Positions 28,623 through 36,905 are shown, counted from the first letter of the stretch. The stretch is DNA of 64,000 bases from an uncultured Lachnospiraceae bacterium (GCA_945868435.1 CAMBLG010000002.1:62001-126000); one strand, 5' to 3'. Notes: generated by a model from the letters alone, not told the origin. Program-made: numbers and translations.

Positions 28623-28794
28623 TTCTGATTCCCCTTTTTATACTCATGTCCATGCATCATTTCCCTTCGATCACTTTTAACATTGGACCATGTAGCGCCT
28701 GCCTTCGAGAAATGGACCAACGCTGGTGCTGTATCTTCGTATTTCCCTTGTGCATATCCTGTTTCGCCGGAAAGTTGGCACATTTCTTATTATC

Positions 28795-29772
28795 TCAAAG
28801 AGTTGCTGCAATTACCCGCTCCACGTTGCCAAAGGCGATTTTGTCGATCAGATCATCACTGTACCCTTTGCGGTGCAGCGCGTCAAACAACAGGTGCAAA
28901 TATGTGCAGTCAGCAATTTCAAAGGTTCCGCTGATTCCGTCAAAATCTGTTCCAATTCCGATGCAGTCCTCTCCGCCGGTCTGCCTCATATGCTCGATAT
29001 GTCCACACAGCGCCTCCACCGTTGTATGCCGGTCCATCCGATTGCGGTTGACAAAGGTCGGTTCCAGATTTATTCCGCACACACCGCCTTTTTCCGCAAG
29101 AATGCGGATCATATCATCCGTCAGGTTCCGGGTTGCCGCACACAGACTCCGACAGTTGGAATGGGACGCCACAAAGGGCTTTTTGCTGATTTTCGCTACA
29201 TCGTAGAATCCTCCGTCAGAAAGGTGGGACACATCCACCAGAATCCCCAGTTCATTCATATACTCTACCGCCTCTTTTCCAAACTCGGTCAGCCCCTGCG
29301 CCATCTGTCCGGGCTCTGCGGAATGGCTAGTTCCAAAGCAGTTGGGATCATTCCATGTGAGGGTAATCAGACGGACTCCCATATCGTAAAACCTCTGAAT
29401 GTTCTCCAGCTTCCCCTGTGCCACTGCTCCGTTCTCCATCGTAAGAAACGCCGACAGCTTTCCCTCTCTTTGATTCTTTCTGTAATCCGCTATGGATCTG
29501 GCCGCCGCAATGACATCTTTGTGCTGCTCCAGCGTATTCACATACACGCCATACAGCTTCATCAGAAGCTCTTCCTGCGCCGCCGGTTCTGCTGCATCAA
29601 ACCACCCCGGCTCGTTTCGCTGTGGCACAAACATGGCTAAAAACTGCGCCCCGGCTCCCGCGGCCAGAAGCCGCCTGACATCCACCATGGTATTCTCCAG
29701 TTCAAATATGGTATCCTTTTGCTGCATCAGCGCCTGCGAAAGCGTGTCGCAGTGCATATCTATATATCGCAT
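28795..29772 (-). CDS. M19-family membrane dipeptidase-like metallohydrolase
   Basis: A 325-residue amidohydrolase-fold protein. The renal dipeptidase markers are YIDMHCDTLSQAL (HxD metal ligands at the N-terminus), LVDVSHLSDGGFYDV, PFVASHSNCR and GIGTDFDG. It is expected to cleave dipeptides, including D-amino-acid types. AGGAGGCCAGTAT precedes the ATG. No signal peptide is seen, so it is probably cytoplasmic. Confidence 0.9.
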   Translation of the reverse strand: MRYIDMHCDTLSQALMQQKDTIFELENTMVDVRRLLAAGAGAQFLAMFVPQRNEPGWFDAAEPAAQEELLMKLYGVYVNTLEQHKDVIAAARSIADYRKNQREGKLSAFLTMENGAVAQGKLENIQRFYDMGVRLITLTWNDPNCFGTSHSAEPGQMAQGLTEFGKEAVEYMNELGILVDVSHLSDGGFYDVAKISKKPFVASHSNCRSLCAATRNLTDDMIRILAEKGGVCGINLEPTFVNRNRMDRHTTVEALCGHIEHMRQTGGEDCIGIGTDFDGISGTFEIADCTYLHLLFDALHRKGYSDDLIDKIAFGNVERVIAATL

Positions 29773-29809
29773 ATACTGGCCTCCTGTGGGAATTCATTTC
29801 TCGTGCTTG

Positions 29810-29905
29810 TATATTATATCATGTGCTTCGCACATGATATGCCTTCGGCTGATACCTATGCGCATTCGCGCTTGATATAATTCGCTACGCTCATTATATC
29901 ATATG
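29810..29905. repeat. Cluster of short palindromes upstream of the dipeptidase gene
   Basis: Two inverted repeats lie close together: ATATCATGTGC-TTC-GCACATGATAT, and GATATAAT with ATTATATC around a CG-rich loop. No T tract follows, so they do not look like terminators. They may be remnants of repetitive extragenic elements. Confidence 0.45.
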
Positions 29906-29940
29906 TAATCGAATCCTCCTATGATTTCATTTTCTGCCTT

Positions 29941-30244
29941 CGCGGGTCTCCCAGTCCATTTTCGTTTCAGAGACCCGCGCTGGCTTCTTGATCCGGCTTT
30001 TTCTTCTTGTTTCTTCTAATTCGCTCTGCTTACTCGGGTCTCTCAGAGCATTTTCGTCCCCAAGGCCCACGATTGCTTCTTGATCTGGCTTTTTCTTCTT
30101 GTTTTTTCTAATTCGCTCTGCTTACTCGGGTCTCTCAGAGCATTTTTACTTCCTAGACCCACGATGGCCCCTCGATTCGGCTTTTTCTTCTTTCTTTTTT
30201 CACTCTCTCGGGTCTCTCAGAACATTTTTGCTTCCTAGACCCAC
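29941..30244. repeat. GGGTCT/AGACCC hairpin array A (four units)
   Basis: Four units, each a stem of GGGTCT with AGACCC around a loop like CTCAGAACATTTTTGCTTCCT, start at 29944, 30036, 30128 and 30210, so they are spaced 92, 92 and 82 bases. The linkers between them are also similar (CTTCTTGATC, GGCTTTTTCTTCTT, ATTCGCTCTGCTTACT). The first unit has a 10-bp perfect stem (CGCGGGTCTC). The second has lost part of its right arm. A six-unit array of the same family is at 36338-36813. Confidence 0.85.
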
Positions 30245-30284
30245 GCTGACTTTTTGCTCCAGCTTTCTTACAAGGTAGGAACGA

Positions 30285-30321
30285 AAATGGGCATCATAAC
30301 TCCTGACTATGATGCCCATTT
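30285..30321 (-). terminator. Terminator-like hairpin between the MFS gene and array A
   Basis: A 14-bp perfect stem, AAATGGGCATCATA with TATGATGCCCATTT, located 81 bases past the MFS stop. The same stem core, AAATGGGCA with TGCCCATTT, sits in the same place beside array B. Confidence 0.7.
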
Positions 30322-30401
30322 CAAGCAGGCAACAAACTAACCTGCTCCATCTTTCAGTTGTTATATTCACGAAACAAATAAACCTATTTTCCCAATAGCT
30401 A

Positions 30402-31688
30402 TTATACCGCAGACTCCGCTTCACCCTCTGCCACCGTTGCCTTCTCCTCGTTCAAGGTCTTGCTGAACATAATTGCAATGGTAACAAACACCGCGGCCAC
30501 ACCCGCAACGACAAACACCTTTGCCGTGCTGACATAGGCAACCAAACCGCTCACTATAAAGGATGTAACCGGCATTGCCGCCATCCCCAGCGCACAGGTA
30601 ATACTTCCGACTCTGGCGAGATACTCTTCCTTCACGCGCTTGACGATAAACACATTTCCAAAGGCGCTTGCCATTCCCGCCGCCATTCCAAGCACCAAAT
30701 CAATCACAACGGTGAATCCGTACATAAAAACTTTGCTTTTGTACAGCGGCATGCAGGCTGGCACAGTTATGTAATATGCAGCGATTGCCAATGCGCACAA
30801 CACCATAATCAGTTTTGGACTTAATTTCTTGCTTACCATAGGATAAATAAATGAGCCAAGCAGCATTCCCAGCGTCAGGGTTATACCAATGACAGACAGG
30901 ATTTCTGCGCCTCCGCCCAGAATCTCACTTGCCAACGGAGCCTGAAGGCTGTTCAGCGGAACCAGCGCCGCATTGAGGAACACTACAATTCCCAACAGGA
31001 AGAGGACAATCTTATCCTTTTTCACATAGGAAAAACCGTTACCAAGTGTCTGCAAATATTCCTTTCCGTCAAACTTGACCTTCTGCAGGTTCTGCTCTCT
31101 CGTATTTACGAACAGAATCACAAAGGCAGACAGGATAAAAGTCGCCATGTCCACATAGATCGCACCTGCGGTTCCAATCACCGCAATAATGCTTGCCGCA
31201 GCCGCCAGGCCTACAAGCTCTACAATAGAGCAAAGCGTAGACATCAAGGACATTCCATATTCGTAGTATTCCTTATCCAGAATCTTCGGTGTCAGAGCTG
31301 TATTCGCAGGCGTGCGGAACGCCTCTGCCGTTGAGATGGCAATCGTGACCACCAGAAGCATCCACGGTTGCAAAAATCCAAGCAGATAGCCGGTGGCCGT
31401 AAATGCAACACACAACGCGCGGATTAGATCCGTCACAATCATAATCGTCTTCTTTTTCCGTCCCTCAACCCAGGCACCTGCCAAAGGTGTTATAATCACA
31501 GACGGGACCCTGTTTGCGCCAAAAATAATCGCAGACCATGCCGCATTTCCGGTCAGTTCATACACGATCCACGTAAATGCAATGGCATCAATGGAATCGC
31601 CGAAGCGGTTGATCAGCGCTGCAAAAATCATTTTCAGGTATTCCTTCTGACGAAACACGTCCTTGTAACCAATTTTCTTTTCTTCCAT
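30402..31688 (-). CDS. Major facilitator superfamily transporter
   Basis: A 428-residue membrane protein with about twelve hydrophobic segments. It has an MFS-type loop 2-3 (GAWVEGRKKKTIMIVTDLIR) and the NRFGDSIDAIAFTWIVYELT opening typical of the MFS_3 exporter group. The substrate is unknown. AAAGGACATCAAA precedes the ATG. It follows the lipoprotein gene on the same strand by 67 bases. Confidence 0.85.
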   Translation of the reverse strand: MEEKKIGYKDVFRQKEYLKMIFAALINRFGDSIDAIAFTWIVYELTGNAAWSAIIFGANRVPSVIITPLAGAWVEGRKKKTIMIVTDLIRALCVAFTATGYLLGFLQPWMLLVVTIAISTAEAFRTPANTALTPKILDKEYYEYGMSLMSTLCSIVELVGLAAAASIIAVIGTAGAIYVDMATFILSAFVILFVNTREQNLQKVKFDGKEYLQTLGNGFSYVKKDKIVLFLLGIVVFLNAALVPLNSLQAPLASEILGGGAEILSVIGITLTLGMLLGSFIYPMVSKKLSPKLIMVLCALAIAAYYITVPACMPLYKSKVFMYGFTVVIDLVLGMAAGMASAFGNVFIVKRVKEEYLARVGSITCALGMAAMPVTSFIVSGLVAYVSTAKVFVVAGVAAVFVTIAIMFSKTLNEEKATVAEGEAESAV

Positions 31689-31755
31689 TTTGATGTCCTT
31701 TCTTTTGATTTGGATTCCATCCTTTTCATCTATAACATTCCCTTTTATTTGTCTG

Positions 31756-32541
31756 TTAATTTCCTTCTACGCCTATACATTCTATATTTTCAGTAGTCAG
31801 ATTTACAAAGGGCAGTTCCAGTTCTTTTGCGCCATCCATATAGGTATCCCACCATTGTTCATAAGCAGAATCATCGATGGGTGCCGGCTCTAAATAATCA
31901 GTCTCATCTTCATTCTCACCCACCCGCTTCTCTTCAACATAATATATGAGCCCATTTCCATCCGCATCCACTGCTTCCGGGAAATCTTCATTCTCATAAT
32001 TCGTCGGTGCAAAGTTCCCATCCCACGCATCGACGAATGCCACAATCACATAGCTGTCTGTTTCCGGCTCGTAAGCGTACAATTGATATGGCCAAAATCG
32101 TCCCGCAACTCCCTGATTATGAGAAATTCCTGCATAAATCATGCCATTATCATAGAACTTCAAATTGGGAAATTCCGCATACTGTTCCTGAATCTCTCCC
32201 TTCTCAAAGCTATAATCATAAACAATTTCAATACTATCCGCGACGGCATTCGTCTCATAAATAAGAATCAACTCATCCCGACCATCGTGATCTATATCAT
32301 AAATTGCAAATTGATTTTCTTCGATATTGCCGAAATCATCATCCAACGAAACCTTTCCTCTGCCCCAAAGTTCCCCTTTCTCATGCAGGTCGTGTAGAAC
32401 CTTTCGATATTCCTCATACATTTTTGCCGAATCCGACTCCACATGCTTCAAAGTAGCAGTGCTACTGCAACCACACAGCAAACATGCCAGTAACACCAAT
32501 ATACCATTTTCTCTCATGGACAACTTCACTCCATTATCCAT
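31756..32541 (-). CDS. Lipoprotein with an acidic DxDxDG motif, function unknown
   Basis: A 261-residue protein with a lipoprotein signal (ILVLLACLLCGCSS) and an acidic extracellular part containing DIDHDGRDELILIYE, a calcium-type loop found in many secreted Firmicutes proteins. Not recognised beyond that. The ATG at 32541 has GGAAGG five bases upstream; a second ATG at 32517 is possible. A decayed copy missing the middle is at 36113-36319. Confidence 0.7.
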   Translation of the reverse strand: MDNGVKLSMRENGILVLLACLLCGCSSTATLKHVESDSAKMYEEYRKVLHDLHEKGELWGRGKVSLDDDFGNIEENQFAIYDIDHDGRDELILIYETNAVADSIEIVYDYSFEKGEIQEQYAEFPNLKFYDNGMIYAGISHNQGVAGRFWPYQLYAYEPETDSYVIVAFVDAWDGNFAPTNYENEDFPEAVDADGNGLIYYVEEKRVGENEDETDYLEPAPIDDSAYEQWWDTYMDGAKELELPFVNLTTENIECIGVEGN

Positions 32542-32594
32542 TCTTGCCTTCCACCTTTCATATTATCTAAAATCATCTCCCCAAAAAGAGTTAT

Positions 32595-32631
32595 CCTATA
32601 CTATTCACGGCAATGCCGTGAACAATATAGG
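32595..32631. repeat. Long perfect palindrome upstream of the lipoprotein gene
   Basis: TTCACGGCA and TGCCGTGAA face each other across one base, and CCTATA/TATAGG forms a second pair outside them. It lies 54 bases upstream of the lipoprotein start and could be an operator or an attenuator hairpin. No T tract follows on either strand. Confidence 0.5.
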
Positions 32632-32794
32632 TTTAATGAAAGTGCACATAAAATATCCCAATATCAACATTTGATTGTAGAATTCGTTCTCTGCACGAAC
32701 TATACTTTGTTTTAATTCAAGGTAACAAACAAGTCTAATTTCAATATTATCTATTCATAATAATAACACTTTTTCTATCTACACACTACAAATA

Positions 32795-33606
32795 TTAAAA
32801 TGCATTTAATGCCTCGTATATCTGCTTTGAGAAATTTCGACGTTCTTCATAATTTTTCTTTGCTGGTCTTTCAATATAATCGAGGAACATATCTGACACA
32901 TCTTTATATGATGTTTTCGCAAGAACCTTTTTCCAATCAGATATTCTAGTTGAAGTTACTTCTTTTCTAATAGTTGCTAATTGTGCATTTACATCCGATA
33001 CATCCAACCCCATTTCTGTAGCTGTATCCTTTAGCGTTTTTTTCACAGACGCAACTGTCCATTGCTCTAATCCGTATCCAACTTGATCATCCACCTTGAA
33101 TTGATATCCACTATTATGATCCCCTGGGTACTTCCCATCTTGTGCATTATCCGATGCAAATTTTGATTCATTATACAAATTACCACAAATTCCCGCCGCT
33201 TGATTTGTGGTACAACCTAATCCAACTCTCAAAAAGCCCATGTTCTTGCAAAATTCTGTTTTTCCGTAGCATCTAAATTTAATTTAGAAGATGATGTCAA
33301 ATTAGTAAATTTTGAGCTTACGACTACATTACTTTTCATTGTGCTGGCAGCATCCAACTTACTTTGCGTAGAGCTATTCATAATACCGTTCGCCGTCAAG
33401 CCATATACTGTTTGAAAATTTGTTATGGCTTTTTTACACATATCTGACGTCAAATTACCGTCCATTGGGCCATTATAAAATCCCAATCCGGATAGTGCTG
33501 ATTGAATTTGTTGATTGTTAGATAAAGTTTTTACAGAAGCTCCTTCAACACTTACTACTGCATCTGCATTAACATTTGTTTTCTCATAAATAACCCCCTC
33601 TTCCAT
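32795..33606 (-). pseudogene. Peptidoglycan-binding plus lysozyme-like protein, split by a frameshift
   Basis: Two overlapping reading frames form one domain series. Residues ~28-75 of the first are a PG_binding_1 domain (QQIQSALSGLGFYNGPMDG, NGIMNSSTQSKLD). The second is a phage-tail-lysozyme-like domain (AAGICGNLYNESKF, VGYGLEQWTV). They join near 33235, where TGGGCTTTTTGAGAG has five Ts; six Ts would read continuously as NFARTWAFLRVGLG. No signal peptide is seen. The 5' end lacks a clear ribosome site, so the true start may also be lost. It is a recent pseudogene, a phase-variable gene or a sequencing error. Confidence 0.7.
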
Positions 33607-33617
33607 CTTATTATTAT

Positions 33618-33722
33618 CTATTTTTTAGATGTATCTTCTCCATTACTATTTACCCCCACTATATTTAGTACTTCTCTTCTACTCTGAACTGTTAATCCCT
33701 CATTAACTACTTTTACGTTCAT
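33618..33722 (-). CDS. Possible 34-residue small protein
   Basis: A short frame (MNVKVVNEGLTVQSRREVLN...) that begins with GAGG about 14 bases before the ATG and ends 12 bases upstream of the lysozyme-like gene, on the same strand. No recognised motif. It may be a real small gene or the severed 5' end of the neighbour. Confidence 0.3.
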   Translation of the reverse strand: MNVKVVNEGLTVQSRREVLNIVGVNSNGEDTSKK

Positions 33723-33870
33723 CTTTTCACGTTTCTTTCCTCAATCTAATCACATTCAACAGCAAATCGAATTACAAATTGGTAATTAAGACTTCCTCTT
33801 TAAGTGCATATCATATATATGTAAGTTTAAAATTATTTTACAAACATATCTGCGTAAAGAGAATATAAGT

Positions 33871-33916
33871 AAATGGAAACTTTTTTGTTTCCATTTATGT
33901 TAAACCGGCGTATAAT
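33871..33916 (+). promoter_or_regulatory. Promoter and palindromic operator of the two-HTH regulator gene
   Basis: The inverted repeat AAATGGAAA-N8-TTTCCATTT (33871-33896), followed by ATGTTAA, overlaps a promoter: TTTCCA (33888-33893), a 17-base spacer and TATAAT (33911-33916). Nearly the same sequence, one base shorter, occurs at 36078-36109 upstream of the convergent peptide gene and nowhere else that I noticed. The position over the -35 suggests binding of a repressor or autoregulator. Confidence 0.75.
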
Positions 33917-33950
33917 GAACATAAATATATTGTTACAAAGGAGAGCAAAC

Positions 33951-35858
33951 ATGAGTGTACGAAGTGCAGGGAAAACAATTCGCGAAGCCAGAATAAAAGC
34001 CGGTCTGTCACAGGAGAAATTGTCCGACGGCATCTGTTCCCTGCAGTCGCTCTCCCGTATTGAAAGCGAGTCGGCCGGAGTCAGCCCTTCGACTTTTCAG
34101 GCATTGATGGCCCGCGCCGGTGCTCCATGTGAAGTCTTCCCTGTCTTTGAAAACTGGAAAGATTTTGACTGCTTCTTTCACTTGAAACACGCTCGTTTTC
34201 ACTTGAATTCATGGCAGCTGGATACCGCCTATGAAGAGCTTAATCAGCTTGAAGCCAAAGAATGGAATCAAAATCGTTTCTACTATCAGGAGTGGCTCCT
34301 ACTTCACAGTATGCTGCAATTTCGCTCTGGTCAATGCAGTCATGCACAGAACTACGACACCTTACTGACTGCTCTGCATATATCAAGACCGACCATTGAT
34401 TTGTCAGACTTCCGCCATCTCCTATTATCCATCAACGAAATTGAATTGCTGATTTACGCTGCACAGGAATTGTTATACCTAAATCATCCGGATGAATGCC
34501 TCTCTATCTGCTCGCAGCTTCAGACTTACTTAAGCAACACGGAAATTGCCTTTTTGGAAAAAGATCATCTACTGGCAGAGCTTGCCGTCGTGTACTGTAA
34601 ATACTTAATTGCAAATAAAGAATACTCTGCCGCCAATCAACTGGCAGATACACACCGGCACCAAATGGTGTTAAACGGAGACGATACCTCTCTGCTAGAG
34701 CTCACCTTTCTAACCGGAGTCTCCTCCTATTATCTCGGAGATCCAGAAGCCGCTCTACTCCATTTTAAAGACGTATTTTATTCTGCCCATGCAATTCACA
34801 GTCCATATGCCACCATTAGCCGGAACTATGCCTGCACGAACTTAAATCTGGAGCTTCCCTCCAATCTGCTTGAGGTTCCGGATATCCCTTTGTGCTATTT
34901 TGAAACAAAAAAAATCACAGACATCTCTGCTTTCACAGATGGTGTCTATGACTATAATGCTTCCACTATTATTACAATTGGCAGTCTGATTCAGAAATTT
35001 CGTTTAGACAATAATGTCTCCCAGCAAATGCTTTGTCAGGGATTATGCAGTAAGTCAAAGCTCTCGAAAATCGAGAACGGAACATTGCAACCGGATGTGG
35101 CATTAGCTGAAGCCCTCTTGCAGCGCCTCGGCTTTTCTGAACGTGAATTCGTGTTTTGGGGCGATGCCAAGGAAGCAAAATTTCATGAACTAAAGTTTCG
35201 ATTAATGCATGATATATACTTATCTGCAGATGATAAGGCAGCATATATCGCTCAACTAAAGAAATTGATTACTCCAAAAGACACTCTTTATTACCAATTT
35301 TATCTTATCCAAGATGCAATACAATGCAAGACACCTAAGGATAAACTGCAAAAACTTCAAATGGCACTTGCTTGCACACTCCCCCATTTTAATATTGGGG
35401 AAATTGGGAACTTTCGGCTTTCTTGGGCAGAATTATCAATTTTAAACGGCATCGCTCACAGTTGCATATTATCAGGTGATTACCTTAAAACCATTAATTA
35501 CTGTAAGCATATACTTATATATCAGAAAGTTGCGAATCCTGATATAATATTTCAGTCTCACGCGTTTTCAATAACTCTGCGCACATTAGCTAGGAGTTTA
35601 TACCTGCAAGAACACCATAAAGAGCTTATTGACACTTTTTTAAGTTTTGATATAACTAGTCTAAACTATAACCTTCGAAATTGTGGTGAACTATTTTTTT
35701 TCTATGCACAATCGCTATGTGAATGTTCACAGTTCGATTGTGTTGACCTTTATGCAAAATATTCTTGTGCCGCCTATGATATAAGCGAGTTAAGTCCAAA
35801 TAGAACTATTTTAATCGAAAGTTTACAAACTGAAAATAACTTTCAAATCGAATACTAA
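33951..35858 (+). CDS. RRNPP-like transcription regulator with two HTH plus helical-repeat halves
   Basis: A 635-residue protein. Residues ~1-60 form an XRE-type HTH (IREARIKAGLSQEKLSDGIC, SLSRIESESAG), followed by ~270 residues of TPR-like helices. A second HTH of the same kind is at ~340-400 (IQKFRLDNNVSQQMLCQGLC, SKLSKIENGTLQP), followed by ~230 residues of further helices. The two HTHs share a G(I/L)CS...LS(K/R)IE pattern, so the protein looks like an internal duplication of an Rgg/PlcR-type unit. AAAGGAGAGCAAAC precedes the ATG at 33951. It converges on a 49-codon secreted peptide gene, the stop codons overlapping, and shares an operator with it. Peptide sensing is an inference from domain plan and context. 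Confidence 0.82.
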   Translation: MSVRSAGKTIREARIKAGLSQEKLSDGICSLQSLSRIESESAGVSPSTFQALMARAGAPCEVFPVFENWKDFDCFFHLKHARFHLNSWQLDTAYEELNQLEAKEWNQNRFYYQEWLLLHSMLQFRSGQCSHAQNYDTLLTALHISRPTIDLSDFRHLLLSINEIELLIYAAQELLYLNHPDECLSICSQLQTYLSNTEIAFLEKDHLLAELAVVYCKYLIANKEYSAANQLADTHRHQMVLNGDDTSLLELTFLTGVSSYYLGDPEAALLHFKDVFYSAHAIHSPYATISRNYACTNLNLELPSNLLEVPDIPLCYFETKKITDISAFTDGVYDYNASTIITIGSLIQKFRLDNNVSQQMLCQGLCSKSKLSKIENGTLQPDVALAEALLQRLGFSEREFVFWGDAKEAKFHELKFRLMHDIYLSADDKAAYIAQLKKLITPKDTLYYQFYLIQDAIQCKTPKDKLQKLQMALACTLPHFNIGEIGNFRLSWAELSILNGIAHSCILSGDYLKTINYCKHILIYQKVANPDIIFQSHAFSITLRTLARSLYLQEHHKELIDTFLSFDITSLNYNLRNCGELFFFYAQSLCECSQFDCVDLYAKYSCAAYDISELSPNRTILIESLQTENNFQIEY

Positions 35859-36004
35859 TTCATAAATCCTTGATCAATTGCAACGTCTGAATATGGTGCC
35901 ACTCCTGCATCAGAGGCACCATGCCCCATCCATCCAAACAAAAGACATGCTGCCATAACCATTGCTACTGCTTTTTTCATTTTAGTTAATAAATTCTTTT
36001 TCAT
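35855..36004 (-). CDS. Small secreted peptide, candidate pheromone precursor
   Basis: A 49-residue gene with a strong AAAGGAGAGAACATATT before the ATG. The N-terminus is a signal peptide: basic MKKNLLTKMKK, hydrophobic AVAMVMAACLLFGWMG, then HGASDA with possible signal-peptidase sites. The remainder is short, ending APYSDVAIDQGFMN. The only cysteine is within the hydrophobic core, so a lipoprotein is less likely. Its stop codon overlaps that of the convergent regulator gene, and the same palindrome found at the regulator promoter lies 74 bases upstream. Precursors of RRNPP pheromones have this size and plan. Export and processing are inferred. Confidence 0.72.
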   Translation of the reverse strand: MKKNLLTKMKKAVAMVMAACLLFGWMGHGASDAGVAPYSDVAIDQGFMN

Positions 36005-36077
36005 AATATGTTCTCTCCTTTGTATTTTTGATTACAGATGATATCTTACCGAATCATGTACAAAAAAGGAATGTCAT

Positions 36078-36109
36078 AAATGGAAATTTTTTGTTTCCAT
36101 TTATGTTAA
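36078..36109 (-). promoter_or_regulatory. Palindromic operator upstream of the peptide gene
   Basis: AAATGGAAA-N7-TTTCCATTT followed by ATGTTAA, the same as the site at 33871-33903 except for one missing base in the spacer. Relative to the gene it controls, it is in the opposite orientation. Between it and the ATG a possible TTGTAC -35 is visible but no good -10. Confidence 0.7.
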
Positions 36110-36112
36110 TAC

Positions 36113-36319
36113 TCTACGCACCAATACATTCTATGTTTCGGTAATCAGCTTTACAAAGGGAAGTTCCAACTCTTTCACGCCATCCAAGGAAACCTTTCCT
36201 CTGCTCCATAGTTCTCCATTATCATGCAGATCTTTGAGTTCTTTTCGATACTCCGTATAAATTTTTGCCCCTCCGGTTCTACATGCCTCTCAGCAACATT
36301 ACTGCCACATCCACAAACC
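36113..36319 (-). pseudogene. Decayed copy of the 31756-32541 lipoprotein gene
   Basis: Two segments match the intact gene at the DNA level. 36113-36183 matches the coding 3' end (for example TTTACAAAGGG and the CGCCATCCA junction), and 36184-36319 matches the 5' part (GAAACCTTTCCTCTGC, ATCATGCAG, CTTTTCGATA). About 500 bases between are missing, and the break falls at CATCCA, which is present at both edges of the missing part in the intact gene. The signal-peptide region is gone; hairpin array B begins just there. Confidence 0.8.
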
Positions 36320-36337
36320 TCCTGTTCCTTTCTCCCT

Positions 36338-36813
36338 CGGGTCTCTCAGTCCATTTTTGCTCCACAGACCCACGATCTGCTTTTTTCTTTTCACTTTTCC
36401 CAATTTTCTCTGCTTACTTGGGTCTCTCAGCGCATTTCTGCTCCCAAGACCCACGCTAGTTCCTTCATCTGCTCTTTCTGCTCTGGTTCCCGTTTCCATT
36501 CCTGCTTCCCTCGGGTCTCACAGATTATTTTTGCTTCCTAGACCCACGCTGGCCCCTTGATCCGGCTTTTTCTTCTTATCACTTTCGCTCCCTCGGGTCT
36601 CTCAGAACATTTTTGTTTCCTAGACCCACGCCGACCCCCTGAACTGCTTTTTTCTTTTCATTTTTCCAATTTTCTCTGCTCACTTGGGTCTCTCAGCACA
36701 TTTCTGCTCCCAAGACCCACGCTAGTTCCTTCATCTGCTCTTTCTGCTCTGGTTCCCGTTTCCATTCCTGCTTTCCTCGGGTCTCTCAGCACATTTCTGC
36801 TCCATAAACCCAC
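36338..36813. repeat. GGGTCT/AGACCC hairpin array B (six units)
   Basis: Units begin at 36339, 36420, 36513, 36595, 36686 and 36779. Each has GGGTCT, a loop like CTCAGCACATTTCTGCTCCC, and AGACCC; the last unit has AAACCC. There is a higher-order repeat: units 1-3 and 4-6 are copies offset by 256-266 bases, with long stretches identical (for example CTAGTTCCTTCATCTGCTCT). So the array grew by duplicating a block of three. It shares linkers and hairpins with array A. Confidence 0.85.
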
Positions 36814-36905
36814 GCCGGCTTCTTAATTCAGATAAAGTCCTTTGCCGGCTTCTGGTGTCCAACCGGCTTCCTCCTAACCTTTGATTTCTACTTCCTCACT
36901 ACGAA

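Noticed and set aside
30200-30424. Minus-strand frame ending VGLGSKNVLRDPRE, and similar frames in array B
   Set aside because: The peptide arises from reading through a GGGTCT hairpin unit. There is no ribosome site, and the frame changes between units.
33229-33241. Programmed -1 frameshift in the lysozyme-like gene
   Set aside because: The T5 run is not a canonical slippery heptamer and I see no downstream pseudoknot. Indel or phase variation is more likely.
29941-36813. Possible CRISPR arrays at 29.9 and 36.3 kb
   Set aside because: Repeats are spaced 81-93 bases, but the stretches between them are repeats too and not unique spacers. No cas genes are present.
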